DNA from: Baylisascaris procyonis
Lineage: Eukaryota; Nematoda; Chromadorea; Rhabditida; Ascarididae
Length of the DNA: 64,000 nt
Assembly (NCBI GenBank): GCA_037389465.1
Contig: JAZARR010000078.1
Location: 496,001 to 560,000, forward strand
Reading direction: 5' to 3'
The position numbers were made by a program, and so were the translations under genes. Within the stretch, counting starts at the first letter, position 1. Each line of letters begins with the position of its first letter. Under the pieces are notes generated by a model. It did no database searches. It was not told the DNA's origin and saw only the letters and a program-made list of their open reading frames with translations. Positions 12,001 through 24,137 of the stretch are shown here, piece after piece.

Positions 12001-15000
12001 CAGTGAACATAAAACCTTAAAATCTTTTTTTGCGCTTTTTTTCAACGGATTATTTTTTAACAAATCAATAGATGTTCACATCTGCGTTTAGCAGGTAGAT
12101 TTATGCTTACCACCTAATGATGCACTAAGCACTTACTTTTATTATCTGTTGCAAAAATACCTTGTGCTACATATATATTTCAGCACCCTCCTTCCCCTCA
12201 TACAAAAACGGGATGACGAAGGGGGATAGAAAAAAACAACCAAAAGATGGCAACCAAGATGATAATTACTCTGCAGACAAACAAAACCTTGCAAACAATA
12301 CCATCCGAAACTACGCTAGAATAGTATCACGAAAAATTACCCAATTCAGGAAAAATTGATTTAAGACGGTATACTTGAAAAACTCGACTCACTTATCCAG
12401 ATCAGGAGGTCGAAGGGGGTACAAAGAACGCACAAAACGTTTGCCTCTTCTAACTTATTGAACGGAAATATATTCACTTTGTTCGACTCTCAATAAACAA
12501 ATGGTGAAGGAGTATCAAAAAACAAACCCATGTAGCGATGGTGTTCCTCATGATATTTCTTGAAAGAAATAGACATTGGCACTAGCATTGGCAAGTTCGC
12601 TATAAGGCCGAAAATTCGATTCTGGAACAAATATGTCTACTTGAAACAACAAAAGAAACCTTAATCCCCGGAAGCAGCAAGCAATCAGAGTGAACATCAA
12701 TCCTCATAAAATGAACAAGTATTGCCTATTGCATCAGATGACAGCTCCATTTCCAGTGGAAGCAATCTCTTTACCATTACCTGCTAGCAATCGTTGTTTA
12801 GTGTGTGCACAACTACAGTAAGTCCTTCAATAATACTGCACATCCTGTTGCATAACGTAGCACAATAAATATATTTTTTTTCAATAGCCTATTGCAGGAT
12901 AGGACAGGACGAGTTCTATCTGAGATATGCTTTCAACACATCGATAGACGATGTGTGATTGTCACAGAAACGGAAACAAGTTTCTCCCTCTACATACAGA
13001 GACGAGGAAAGATCTATCTCATAGCAAATTTCATGACGGAAGTGAAAACAAAATGTCTTTTACCGCGACAGTTCCCAAAGGAAGACGAAAATGCTGGATG
13101 AAAGTCAAATCCACATCCTTGCTGCTTTTTTGGGTTATTGCGCCCACAACTGTGAGAGGCGGAAACAGCTTAAAAGATCTGTCCGCTAAAATTCATTTAC
13201 GAACTGCCGTTCCGATTCTCACCCATAAACAGCAAACAGTTCACGGGCTTCCACTTTCCTGTTTAGTAAATTTCGCTAATGATCCAGTCCGCTAAGCACG
13301 TTTATCAGTCCATAGAAAATAACTCTCTGAGAAAACTTTTGAGGCACAACTTATTGTTGCTTTTTGCCCAACGTCATACTCGAAAACTTTCCCGGGAAGG
13401 AAGGGCGGGGGTAATATCTGCCAACGTGGCCAAAAAACTCGAAAGAGTGACGTATTTTTATGTGTCTCTGAAAAACTGAGTCTGCGAAGCGCACTATGGC
13501 GAAGTCCTGTCTGCGCGTAAATACGTATACTTACGTGTCTAATAAATCAAACCAAATCTTAAGGCAAAAAGTTTGTCCCATTATTTGCATTCTTGGCTAA
13601 ATGTTGCCAAAATATGGTTTTTGCGAAATCTTCCTTTCTGAGAGCTGTCGTTGTAAAGTTCGATGGAACAGCTGCTTGTCGTATTTGGGAATCCCTGAGC
13701 GTAAAAGGACGAAGTATGAAAGATAAAAGGGAGGAGGAGGAAATCACACCATTGATTACTTTAGTGGAACCGGACTGCATGTGCAACATGCACAGTACTT
13801 CTGTGCGTCTTATTTCCTCTCTCTTTCACGAGTATTCTTGTGTTTCAGCCTATAGTGGCCACACCTTTCCGAGTGTGTTGACTCTATGTTTAAATGGTAC
13901 CGAACATACTGTTTTCATTATTCTGCTCCACTTGACGTTCTATATCGCACCTCCTAACTTCTCGTTTATTTCGCCCCCATACCTTCTATGCATTGCAAAC
14001 TCTTCACTCGCATGCACTTGGTGTTGCTTTGTTTCTGCAACAACCTCATACTCCATAAACGCGCAGTGCTCATCCATTTCGAATCTGAACTGCTAGAATA
14101 CACTACAGGACGACGCTTTAGTGAAAAACCCAGACAAGTTATGAAACACAAGGCAACCGCTGGTTGCAAACGTCGCTTTAATGCATAACCAACTGCGCCG
14201 AAAAATTGCATTTACGCTCTGCTAGAACCTTTGCTTGAGTAACGCGTTCAATAAACTTCGGTCTGACGTCATGCTCTTTCAACAACCACATATTTCGAGG
14301 ACCTGGCACGATCAATACACATCAGATCAGTCTGAACTCCGCCATATGCGCCCTTTTATCTGTTACTGATGCATAAAGAAGGTGGAGCCAGAACGAAGAA
14401 TAAAACAAACAGCCACCAAATGCAAAAAAAAAAAAACGTGAAACAACTTACGGCGAGTGGATGAGCACACCCAAAGGCCATATTATGAGAGATTTCGTGC
14501 ACGGCCAATGTCAGTGAATGGTTGACTGTGCCGCCGACAAAATAAGCTTGAAGCATAATTAGCAGCCAATCCGAATCTGAAATAGTTTTTTTTACAACAG
14601 ACAAAAGGAAGGAAAAAACGTCAAACAAAGCCTGTTCGCAACAGTATGTTCTGCATTTTGAGTTTAGAAAGACACCAAGTTCATGGCATGAATCGCCCAG
14701 AATAACTTGGTAGCAATTTGTTGCAGGATCAAGGCAACTGAGCACGTAACAAGCAAAGCACCTAAAGACTCCGGTCTAAATGATCTGAGAGTGCCTAGTG
14801 TCTATGGCAGTTTGAATAGCGAGTTCTCTAGTCTATACTAAGCATAGGCATTCATAGGTGAATACGTTAGAGAATGAAATCCTAGCTCAAATGTTTAGAT
14901 AACTCTGCTTAAGACCTGTGACAGCAAAGCCCTCCTTCGACGGCAAATACTTCAAAGTTATCTTCATTTATATCGAGAAGAATAACAAAGATGAAAATTG

Positions 15001-16345
15001 TTGCTGGCACTGCTCAACGTCTACCAACCAGATTTCAGTTCCCGGCGAGGATCAGTGTCAGAGAAGATTCCCCGGCTACTTTCACCGCCAGAGCGACTGC
15101 AGATTCCAGTCTTAGTAAAAAAAAGCTATTTTCGATCGTGCTATAGGAGAATACAAGCTCTTTCCAGATCACTTTAGCTCAAAATATATAATGTTTTATG
15201 AAGATAATGAAACTTATTGTTTTGAGTGATGACTGAAATTATGGCTGAAAAAAATTTCAAAAAAAGAAAGCTATGAAAAAAATTGTGAAAGTATCCTCCT
15301 ATCACGTTACTACATCCCTCTTCCATAGCCAGTGGTTCGCAATAGTATATGCGAGTATCAGCAAGCACAACTAAAGCTATAGCGAAGAAGGAAAAAAAAG
15401 GAGAACCCTCCAAAAAAGGTTTTCTTAGCTATGGTTATTAATGTAGCATACCTTTAAGCATCCATGCGAATACAAACTGTATCGCCACCATCGCCACGAC
15501 GACGTATTTGAACGAGTGATCGATACCGAAATGTTCTTTGATCTGTGGATATTTTTCTAGCATTTCCTTACGACTGAAAAAAAAAGCTTCAAAGAATGAT
15601 GGATTTATTACGCATTGTCATGCCGAAATTCAAGAAACATCATTTTCAATGGTCATGCACTCAACAAAAAACATCCATTAACTCGCCACCTCTTGCTCGA
15701 TAACTCGGCTTCTATTTAATTCTTTGTGAAAAGTATTCAACCTGAAGATTATCGAAGCTAAAATTACGGATATAACCTATTTCTATTGTCTATACGAACT
15801 TCTAATTTGGTCGATCAGTATCAAAAGCAAGTACCAGAAGTTAAATGCTTTACATCTGACCCGATCAAGTTCTATAATGATTTCCACAAAGGTCGGAAAC
15901 TTTCCGACCTAACTGGACCCAAGCCGACTTTCCGAACTAGTTGGGCTTTTCCTCAAAAGTCCAACTAGGTCAGAAAGTCGATTCCCTTGTACATTTGTAG
16001 AATGCCGAGACCGGTTACATATGAATACATCATCGTGTGAGGTTCGTTACTTGATCACAATTTAGTCAACTAGTAGGCTTAGTCAGCCATAGTGCAGGGT
16101 GCATATTCTACTGGCTTAAATGAAAGAAGACAGTCAGACTTTTTAGAAGTGGAACAAAGAGTTGGCTCATTCTATCAAAATTGAGTAAATAAATCCCATA
16201 GCCTGTTTCTGTGACACTTACACCGGGTCCCGCTGAACAAATAAAAACTCATTAAAAGAAAGCAGCTGTACCGTGTAGCATGCGGTTCCTCCGTGTATGA
16301 CCACGTGAACTGATCGGCAGCTGCCGCTGGCTCGGTTTTACCCAT
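9004..16345 (-). CDS. Sphingolipid delta-4 desaturase (dihydroceramide desaturase, DEGS1 family), 8 exons
   Basis: Exons, in order: 16345-16272, 15573-15452, 14576-14452, 12621-12528, 11647-11514, 10647-10457, 10110-10017, 9243-9004. All phases agree, giving 357 residues. Role (family): an ER membrane enzyme that puts the 4,5-trans double bond into dihydroceramide, the last step of de novo ceramide synthesis. Seen: start [20 protein letters not shown] with [17 protein letters not shown], typical of the DEGS N-terminus. The three histidine boxes that bind the di-iron centre are present: HEISH (exon 3), HEEHH (exon 4) and HNEHH (exon 7). Hydrophobic segments lie in exons 2, 3, 5 and 6, and [20 protein letters not shown] is a family signature. 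The product is about 30 residues longer than human DEGS1 because of an aromatic-rich tail ([17 protein letters not shown]) encoded in the duplicated 64-bp unit. C. elegans has two such genes (ttm-5 and F33D4.4); I cannot decide which is closer. Confidence 0.95.
10794..10807 (+). repeat. G14 homopolymer in a desaturase intron
   Basis: Fourteen consecutive G, within a longer G-rich stretch (about 10780-10825), inside the intron between exons 11647-11514 and 10647-10457. Similar G or C runs occur at 28075-28087 (C13), 36130-36140 (C11), 47815-47826 (C12) and 48305-48315 (G11), all outside coding exons. Confidence 0.85.
12622..14451. other. Large desaturase intron, no gene inside
   Basis: Intron of 1.83 kb between desaturase exons 3 and 4. 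It contains several open plus-strand frames, including the longest in the window (13593-14096), but no family motif, repeat or splice-consistent structure was recognised. Confidence 0.55.
15890..15980. repeat. Compound hairpin in the first desaturase intron
   Basis: There is a perfect 10-bp palindrome (15890-15910, one-base centre). It is followed by a 20-bp inverted repeat, 15925-15944 against 15961-15980, with 18 of 20 positions paired. The loop itself pairs again (15946-15959). The first palindrome and the second arm share the sequence ctttccga, so the parts are related. This looks like a small foldback (MITE-like) remnant. Confidence 0.7.
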
Positions 16346-16359
16346 CGTTTCTGAAGAAA
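16346..16359 (-). other. Probable trans-splice acceptor before the desaturase start
   Basis: On the minus strand, TTTCTTCAG ends at 16351 and is followed by only five bases (AAACG) before the ATG at 16345. This matches a nematode spliced-leader acceptor next to a start codon, and it supports the chosen start. Confidence 0.6.
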
Positions 16360-19300
16360 TATCAGATCACTAAAGCAAAACAGTTACACAGCAAACGATG
16401 ACGACGATGAGTTCATTGCAAAAAGCACAGACCTGTCGGCGAACTAGTCTATTCCCGTTGAAGGTTCGAATTTTCAGCCCTCACTTATGGTAAAGATCTG
16501 CTTACGGAAGACTTTAGATGCCCTGAGCACGACTATCCATCTTACTTTTGTAAGCGGCTCTTTTCAAGACTTCCCATCTTCAAAATACCATTTAGGGGGG
16601 TTCATGGATTAGGGTCTGAGGTGTTCAGTAGAAGTTATCTAAAGAAACATTCCAAAACACTGAACACGAACACCTAGTTGCTTCTTGATTGTGACCACTT
16701 CTGGCAATCTCAGTCTTCCGTGCACCACCACAAGGTCCCACGGGTTTGGGTCTCAGATTTTCACTAAAAGTTGTTTAGAAAGACCTCCACCAATTAATCT
16801 TCCAGACCTGTTAAAAACAAATAAACACTTCTTTATTTTTGTAAAAGCGTCATCTTTCCCTGTTCACATCTATCTAAATGTCTTTTACGTCTGCAAAAAA
16901 ATTACTGCTCAAGTGACAGTTTGCAAGCGTTAAAAGCATGAGTTGCTAAGAACAAAGTCGACATTCATATTCGATGCACCAGAAGTGCTTCTAAACAATT
17001 TTTTGCGGCAATCTATGAAGCCTTATGAACCGTACGGATGGTTTTAGGGCAAAAAAAATCCCACATTCATGTTCAACACCTTTAAAACCCTTCTGATCAA
17101 CTTTTGACCAAAAACTGACACTAAAAATTGCAGTGTTCATGCAAGGTTCGGTGCCTACGGCATACTTGGCCATGGATTACAGTCCGAACTCATACTGTCG
17201 CAAAGAAAACTAAGGTGGACGTCATCAAATCATCGGCCTGTCTGACATAGGTGGCTACAAACTGCTTCAGGAATGCAAACAAAGTGCAGCTCACTAGAGC
17301 ACAGTGGATCACTGAAACCAGAAGTGTTCCCAACTACGAGAACGCATTTTAGAAAGTTAATGCTCGCAAAACTAACCCTCCTCCACCACCCACAACATCA
17401 CAACCATACCTTTAGTCTTTTTAGCCCACAATAAACCATCACTATCCGTGGACTACGTTTTATACCTAAACATGGAAAATTGCCAATTTGGGATACGGAT
17501 TGCAAAACATCGTTTCAATGCCGTCTTCTCAATAACAACAGCTCCACTGCACTTGCATGATCTGTACCAAAAACACCGTGCCTATATTTCTCATCACTTC
17601 ACTCTACTTGTCCAAACACCAGCTTACTCGAGTCCCCTTGCTACAGCCCTATTAGTACTGATGATTGCAGAATATGTCGCGACCAACAATACTTCATGTC
17701 TTGCTCACAGTGCGACACCCTCACTCCCATCCGTTAGTCTGATGGTTGGGGCTTGCAGGTCCCTCGACGAGTTAAGTTACTGCAACGCACACATATAATA
17801 CGCGTTTCTACCTGCTTACATTGCCCTTGATAAGTCTGGTTGACTATCTGCTTGACTCATTCGCTTGGTAGACGCAGCAACTGCTCTATGCAGGCATCAA
17901 CTGTTACTGAGCTAACTGCAAGCATAACTGCTTACTTAACCAAGTTAAGTCCTTATATGAAGTAGGTTCCCCTTAGCAAGTGCACTAAGGGCAGACGTGC
18001 TTTGATTTTACAACATACCGTAGCCTGCACGAAAGACGACACATCTACACTCCTCAGCTCCAGCAGCCTTTTAACCTAAAAAACCAAAATTGCTCCTGGT
18101 ACTACCAGGTCATCTGCGACCTTCTGTGTAGTAATTACCAGAACGCTGCACACTGCGAACGAATGATGACTTCCACGTTACGCAAGACCGATCCCTGGCG
18201 ACCGGGACCAGGCTGAGGGCGAAACAGGTGTGTAATGGGACTCGTTGTAGCTTGTGGAAAAGGCTATCTCGCGTTGCCGTGTGTAATCCTGTGCCCGGAT
18301 ATGTCCATAACACCACCACAACCTTTCAACTCGAAGTTTTCGGGCATGGGGACACCCGTTATGTTCTTGTAAGATACAGCAACCATGGGAAGGTGTTCTT
18401 CAATCAGTCAGGTATAGATGAGGCATCACCAAATATCATGGATAACGTTTTCGAGCAAGAGGATCCCGGGAGGTCTTCCCGAGAAAATCGATGTGATTTG
18501 AACCATGCTATTTGGCGAAAGAAAATAATAAATAAGTGTCGATTCTATAAAAAATCAATCTGAGACTTGCAATATTTACGCGAAATCCTGCCAAATTAAT
18601 ACTTCCCAACCTCAAGAAGGGAAACTTCCTCAAAAATTTTTTGGACCTAACTAGCTAGCCTCTCTCTTATCCTCTGTGTCCAACCTCGCATTCCAGACCA
18701 CCCAAGAACTAAAGATGCCGAATTTATACTTTACAATTCATCCCCTCCCCCACTTTCCCTTTCTCGATCCCATCCTAACCTTTTTTGGCCTTCTCTCACT
18801 ATTTCCCAACTCCCCCCGACATTTCAGGCTCGCTAACTTTTTTCCAGCCCCTCTATCAACCTTTAGTTCCGTCCAGGTTCTTCCACCTTTTCCCCGACAC
18901 TTTCGAGTCTTCGTTTTGCAACAACGAACTTCACATGCAAAAAAGGTGTCACTATGTCACCGAGTTCATTCGTTCGACTGTCTGAAACATGTCGTTCCTG
19001 TGTTTGAATATTTCTCGCGAAACCGACGGTTCAAATCGGGTACTTCTCCCTTTGGCTTGAGTCCGATGTTCCCACAGTGCCATACCACAGCAGTACACAC
19101 ACACACACAAAAAAAAAACTATGCTTCCTCGCGTAGTAGAGTTGTTGAAGCGTGAATAAAAAACTGAAAACATAGAAACGCAAAATAAACAAATCTGCAG
19201 TATTAACAAATGCAAAGTGAAATTGCCAAATGTAACGAAGTTGACTTATATCGATACTGCAATCATGTCAGAAACAAGTCGATATCAGAGACAATTCAAT

Positions 19301-20411
19301 CAACAACAACAAAAGAAAAAACTCACTACAATCGAACACAAACAACTAAAGGCAAAAAAACCGTCCAGTATAAAACGACCTCATAACAATCAATGGGGAA
19401 CACCACGTTTGCATTAACCATTTAGGGCTTCCATAATTTCTATGCCTGAACGGTGTACTAAACACCTGGCGCACCTAACGAAATGCAGGTTTAATTTTAC
19501 CTATTTTCTCTTAATTTTGTTTGTTTACTGTAATGGGACCACTTAAATTACCATTTCATTCATTGATTTACATATGAAAGAATATGCAAATATTGGAAGA
19601 AACGATCCGCGAATATTTTCATGAAGAAACACAAACATGTCCCCTCAAATAAAACTGATCAGTCATTGCACAACCTAGACAAAAGACGAATGGGTAGGAA
19701 TGATCCATAGGAAAAAGAAACAACTCTTCAAAGTCAAGAGGTGCTAGATATATAAACGTCGTTGAGAACAATTGGAACGGCAAATAAACTTCAAGTGAGA
19801 TGCAAAGCACAACAATGTGCTTAAGTGTAGACACTGCAAACAAATAAATTGAAATTCATAAATACAGTGATAGAAATCGAATAAATGATTAAACAATCAT
19901 CTCATAACGCAACGAAATTTATACAAGAATATCGAAATTCATAAAATTTTTGCATCAATTTCTGGCAATAATCAACGACCAACTTGTTTCATAATTTAAT
20001 TCACAAACATCTGAAGAAATATTTCTATGCTATCATTGAATATGAACTATATGAAAGGCATCAGACATCTGAAGAATCCTTCTTTTAAAAAATCAATTAA
20101 TCGCTTCCATATGGAAAACAATTACGACCTCTTAAAGAAATTTGCATTCATATCGCCTATTCTAGACCTCAAAAAATTTAGAGTGGTGCCTAGCATGTTA
20201 AATTCGATCCATCTGAACTGTGACTGAGATCCATTTTACCTACATCCCACCGGATATTCAATTTACAACGTGAAGGCTTGATGTATAGACTGAAAGGAAT
20301 GGTTGTAGAAAAGACTGGAAGTATCAGTAATTAAATTCAAATCCGTTTACTGAATTCAAACGTTGCATGAAACGAGAGAATTAATCATATTTTCCTCATA
20401 AAAGAGGTGCC
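16352..20411. other. Intergenic region, no gene recognised
   Basis: This lies between the 5' end of the desaturase and the 3' end of the phosphatase. Plus-strand ORFs at 17448-17798, 18228-18563 and 18676-19155 are low-complexity or pyrimidine-driven and match no family I know. The desaturase promoter presumably lies just above 16351, but I could not identify an element. Confidence 0.5.
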
Positions 20412-23400
20412 TCAGCCTGTAACGGTGTTTCCTTCATTCCACGATACGGGCATTGGCTCCGGTCCTAGAGGTTTCAGCGTCGGTTCCTCCGGATAATCTG
20501 TAAGTGCAGTTCATTGCATATCTGTTTCATTTTTTTGAGAACCAGGCAACCGTCCCATTCCACTTCCCTGCCCAACCTCTAGCCTACTCAAATGACGTTC
20601 ACGCAAAATCTAATGAAAAAGACACGATGGAATATAGGCAGATTTTCCGGGGCTAAGACCACTTTCCCAGCGACAGATTTAGAAAGAGTGGGGATAAAGG
20701 AACCAGGCGTACGATAGAAGAAATGGGAGTATGCGCTTGGCCGAAACTCCATGTGATAAGCGGAAAATTATTTAACGCTCTATGCAAATGCAGAAATAAA
20801 GTTCAAAGCTGAACTAAAAATAATGAGGCTCAAAGTTACGCTTTGATGCCTTGAAAGCTTTTCTCTTCAGTCGTAAGCACCTCTCAGCGAAGTGGCATTA
20901 CAACCAATCGTGTCCCCAGTTGAAAGGATCATCCAATTTTTTGCCCCGTAAAAAACAGCTCGGTTAACCGACGTTAACGTTGGAAAGAACCGAGGTCGGG
21001 TTAACGGAATAAATAAGACCGAGGTCGACCACAATCCGAACAGCTATACGCCGCATTTAGCCTCGTTTTTTCCTTTCCCTTCTCAGAGCTGCATTAAAAA
21101 TTTTTGAAAACGCACCAAAGAGGATGAAAAACAAATATGACACAATTTGAACAGAGTTGTATATCGCATTCATTAGCATACTCCAACGACTTTGTAAAAT
21201 TCAGAAATGGCCTTATAAAAAAATTAATTTCGATAAGAACAAAAGGTGCAAAAATTACCTAACAACAGCAGCTCTCCATACACATTACAAATCTTCCTTC
21301 GGAGATTGCCACCTCATACCACGCCACTGACCTAATTGTCCTAACGTGAAAAGAAATTAAAGAATGATTAGCAACTGGATCAGAGTAAAAAGTGCCGTCA
21401 ATGCAAAGAATAAAAGCAAGGCCGTACCCGGAATCGTAACGATTTGTGTGCAGTTCACCTCTGCCGTACTCTCTGATATTCTTTCCGGCTGAGATGGCAC
21501 ATCATCAACCTTTAACATATTCCTAAGCGTTAGAAACTTGCCTACCATTTGAATCAATGAAAGGAAGAGTTAAAAAACGTTTCTTTTCAATTCTCTTCGA
21601 AACGAAATTTAAGACAGATCTTTTTGATTGCTTTTTTAAGCACGTTAAATGCTACTACACCTGAGATACCCCACTTGTTGCATAGCCAAATCTATAACGC
21701 CCCTTGCCATCACAGTGTCAACAATGAACTCATGCAATCTAAACTCAGCTTCCAATGCAGTTCTCCAATTTGCGGCAGTTGCACTTCCTCAAAACTTCGT
21801 GAGCTCCATGCTGCACTTTGCTGCTGCCTACTGCAGGTGTCACGTAAAAACAAGATACAGAGTGAACCACTTAAGCTGTCGCCACTTACGCCCAACAAAG
21901 TGGAACTTGATGGCTGTTTTGGTCCTCCTCTTCTGTAGTGTTATTAAACTGAAAAAAAACGACCACTTTACTTACGTTTTTTTTTTCCATGTTTCCATTT
22001 TACGAACTAAGCTTCACAGAGTAATTTACCCATTCAAGCCTTTTTTAAATAATCACTCTCATCAGCATTCCATCGATAATATACTTTCCAATCCAAAATC
22101 ACTAAACGAATAAATAATCATCACATAAAAAATGGAACCATTTCAAACAAAAAGTGCTGACGAACCTTTCAAATGCCAAAATTTTCCTCACATTTGCATG
22201 AAAAGAGAGCGTTAACTCCATAAACTCATTCCCTCACTTGTAAGGTGGTGCTCACTGGAAACCTTCACTTCAGCAGCAAAAAATTAATGAGAATAATGAA
22301 ACAAACGAAGAAGCAAAAAAAAAAATCGAAAATCTAATGTGCACCTGTGAGGTTGACGAGTCAGGAGGGCGTTCTGCGGACGCAAATCCCTTCCTTTTAG
22401 GTAGCTCCTCCCCGAGCGCCAACAACTTTTGGCAGCAAAAATGCAAGACTAGTTTGTGCAGAAATTCGTACTGATCCTGAAAAACGAACATCACTTTTCA
22501 AGCGACCAGTGAATTATTTCAGTGAAGTTCCTCTTTGTAAAATCTGTCGGGGACTTAAAACTTCGATTATTGGAAAAATCAATCCATAAATCTAGCCAGA
22601 AAAACATAAGCTGACGAAAGTTAACTCATAAGAACGCATACATCCCATGAACAACGCCTCCCGCTCTCCTACTCCCACTCGCAAGGTACAGACTGAAAGC
22701 CCCTAAAAGAGGCGGGTTGTTATTGGTTCCACACTGAAGCGTGAGTATTGCAGTAAAATCGATGATCGGTGCAAAAATAGAAGTGAAAAAAACAGACATC
22801 ATGCAAAGTGGCACAACGTTAGTCAGCAATTACGTATTAGATATAATCAAGAACATTTATATTAAACAATCCTTGCAGACTTCCTAAAGCTAAAGCTTAC
22901 AAATTCCAAGCAAACTTCTAATCCTCGCAAAATCGGTGCGAAGCACAAGAGCTTTTCCTGTACAGATAGTTCAGCAGTTATCTGATGGAAAGCAGTTTCG
23001 CTGTAATGCAGGCGTACAAAAAACACCCCACTGTGCGTAATTTAATTATAACATTGGCACTCCAGTGCTGTATCATGGACATGCATAATAAGACACCTCT
23101 GCAAGAGTACAAGTATTTTAACAAATAACAACTGCATCTCGAAAATATAAGTGCACCAGTGCAAGATTCGAAGACACCTGTACATGCACTTCTAGATGTA
23201 CCTCGGCAATACATATAACAAGCTAATCAGTAACAGACGTTTTAACTAGTATGCTAAGTAACAGGTCATAACTCAACAGGTTACAACAATAAAAATTCAC
23301 AACAAAAAACCAACAGCAACAAATTTATAGGAATCGACTTAAACGTATGTCCAACGAGCGGTCGACTGCTTTTAATACAGCGCTAACTTCCGAGGCCATA

Positions 23401-24045
23401 TGCAGCATTTGTGCATATTTCTGCAAGGTTTTTCATTTATGAATTTGTGCTTCGCACGCTTACTCCACAATTTGAAGCTTTTTGCAGTGTATTTCTTTCT
23501 ATGTGAAAGCACAAAAATCAATGAAAGAATAAACAAACCGGCGTTTGCACCATTGAGACCCGTTGTGTTCTGAGTTCAATGACGAGATCGTATAGATTCA
23601 ACTCTTTTGCAACCGTCTGCAAATAAATTCGATGCAACGATCAAAATGACAGAAAAAAACCTTGTAAAATGCAAATCAAAGAGCAAATCTCACATGAAGG
23701 GGACAACAGCATGTTGCGTATTTCCAAGAAAGCTTTTTTCTAATTTTCCGTCCACTAAACGATTATAAATTCAAATTGATTAGGATGAAAGGTGAAAGTG
23801 CAACGATAAACACATAATAGCTTACTCGAGGTTTATGCACCTCTTATCTTTAGCAATAGAACGCATAAGGCATAAAGGTGAAGAACGAAAAAACACCTGT
23901 GCGTTGATGAGTTCTCGAATCGTATTCGCTGCTATGATCGTGCCCGTCCTCCCACATCCCGCACTTAAAGTTGCTAAATTATTCATCCGGCAACCACTTT
24001 AAAACAGTACACAAATGTGTGGGAATAATAGAAAGATTTTTTGAA

Positions 24046-24137
<92 letters not shown>

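Noticed and set aside
13593..14096. Longest single open frame in the window (167 codons, plus strand)
   Set aside because: It lies wholly inside a desaturase intron on the opposite strand, has skewed composition, no recognisable domain, and no splice partner or leader site.
18676..19155. 159-codon plus-strand ORF
   Set aside because: Made of pyrimidine-rich low-complexity sequence (Pro/Phe/Ser/Leu). Open frames arise easily in such DNA, and no family match was seen.
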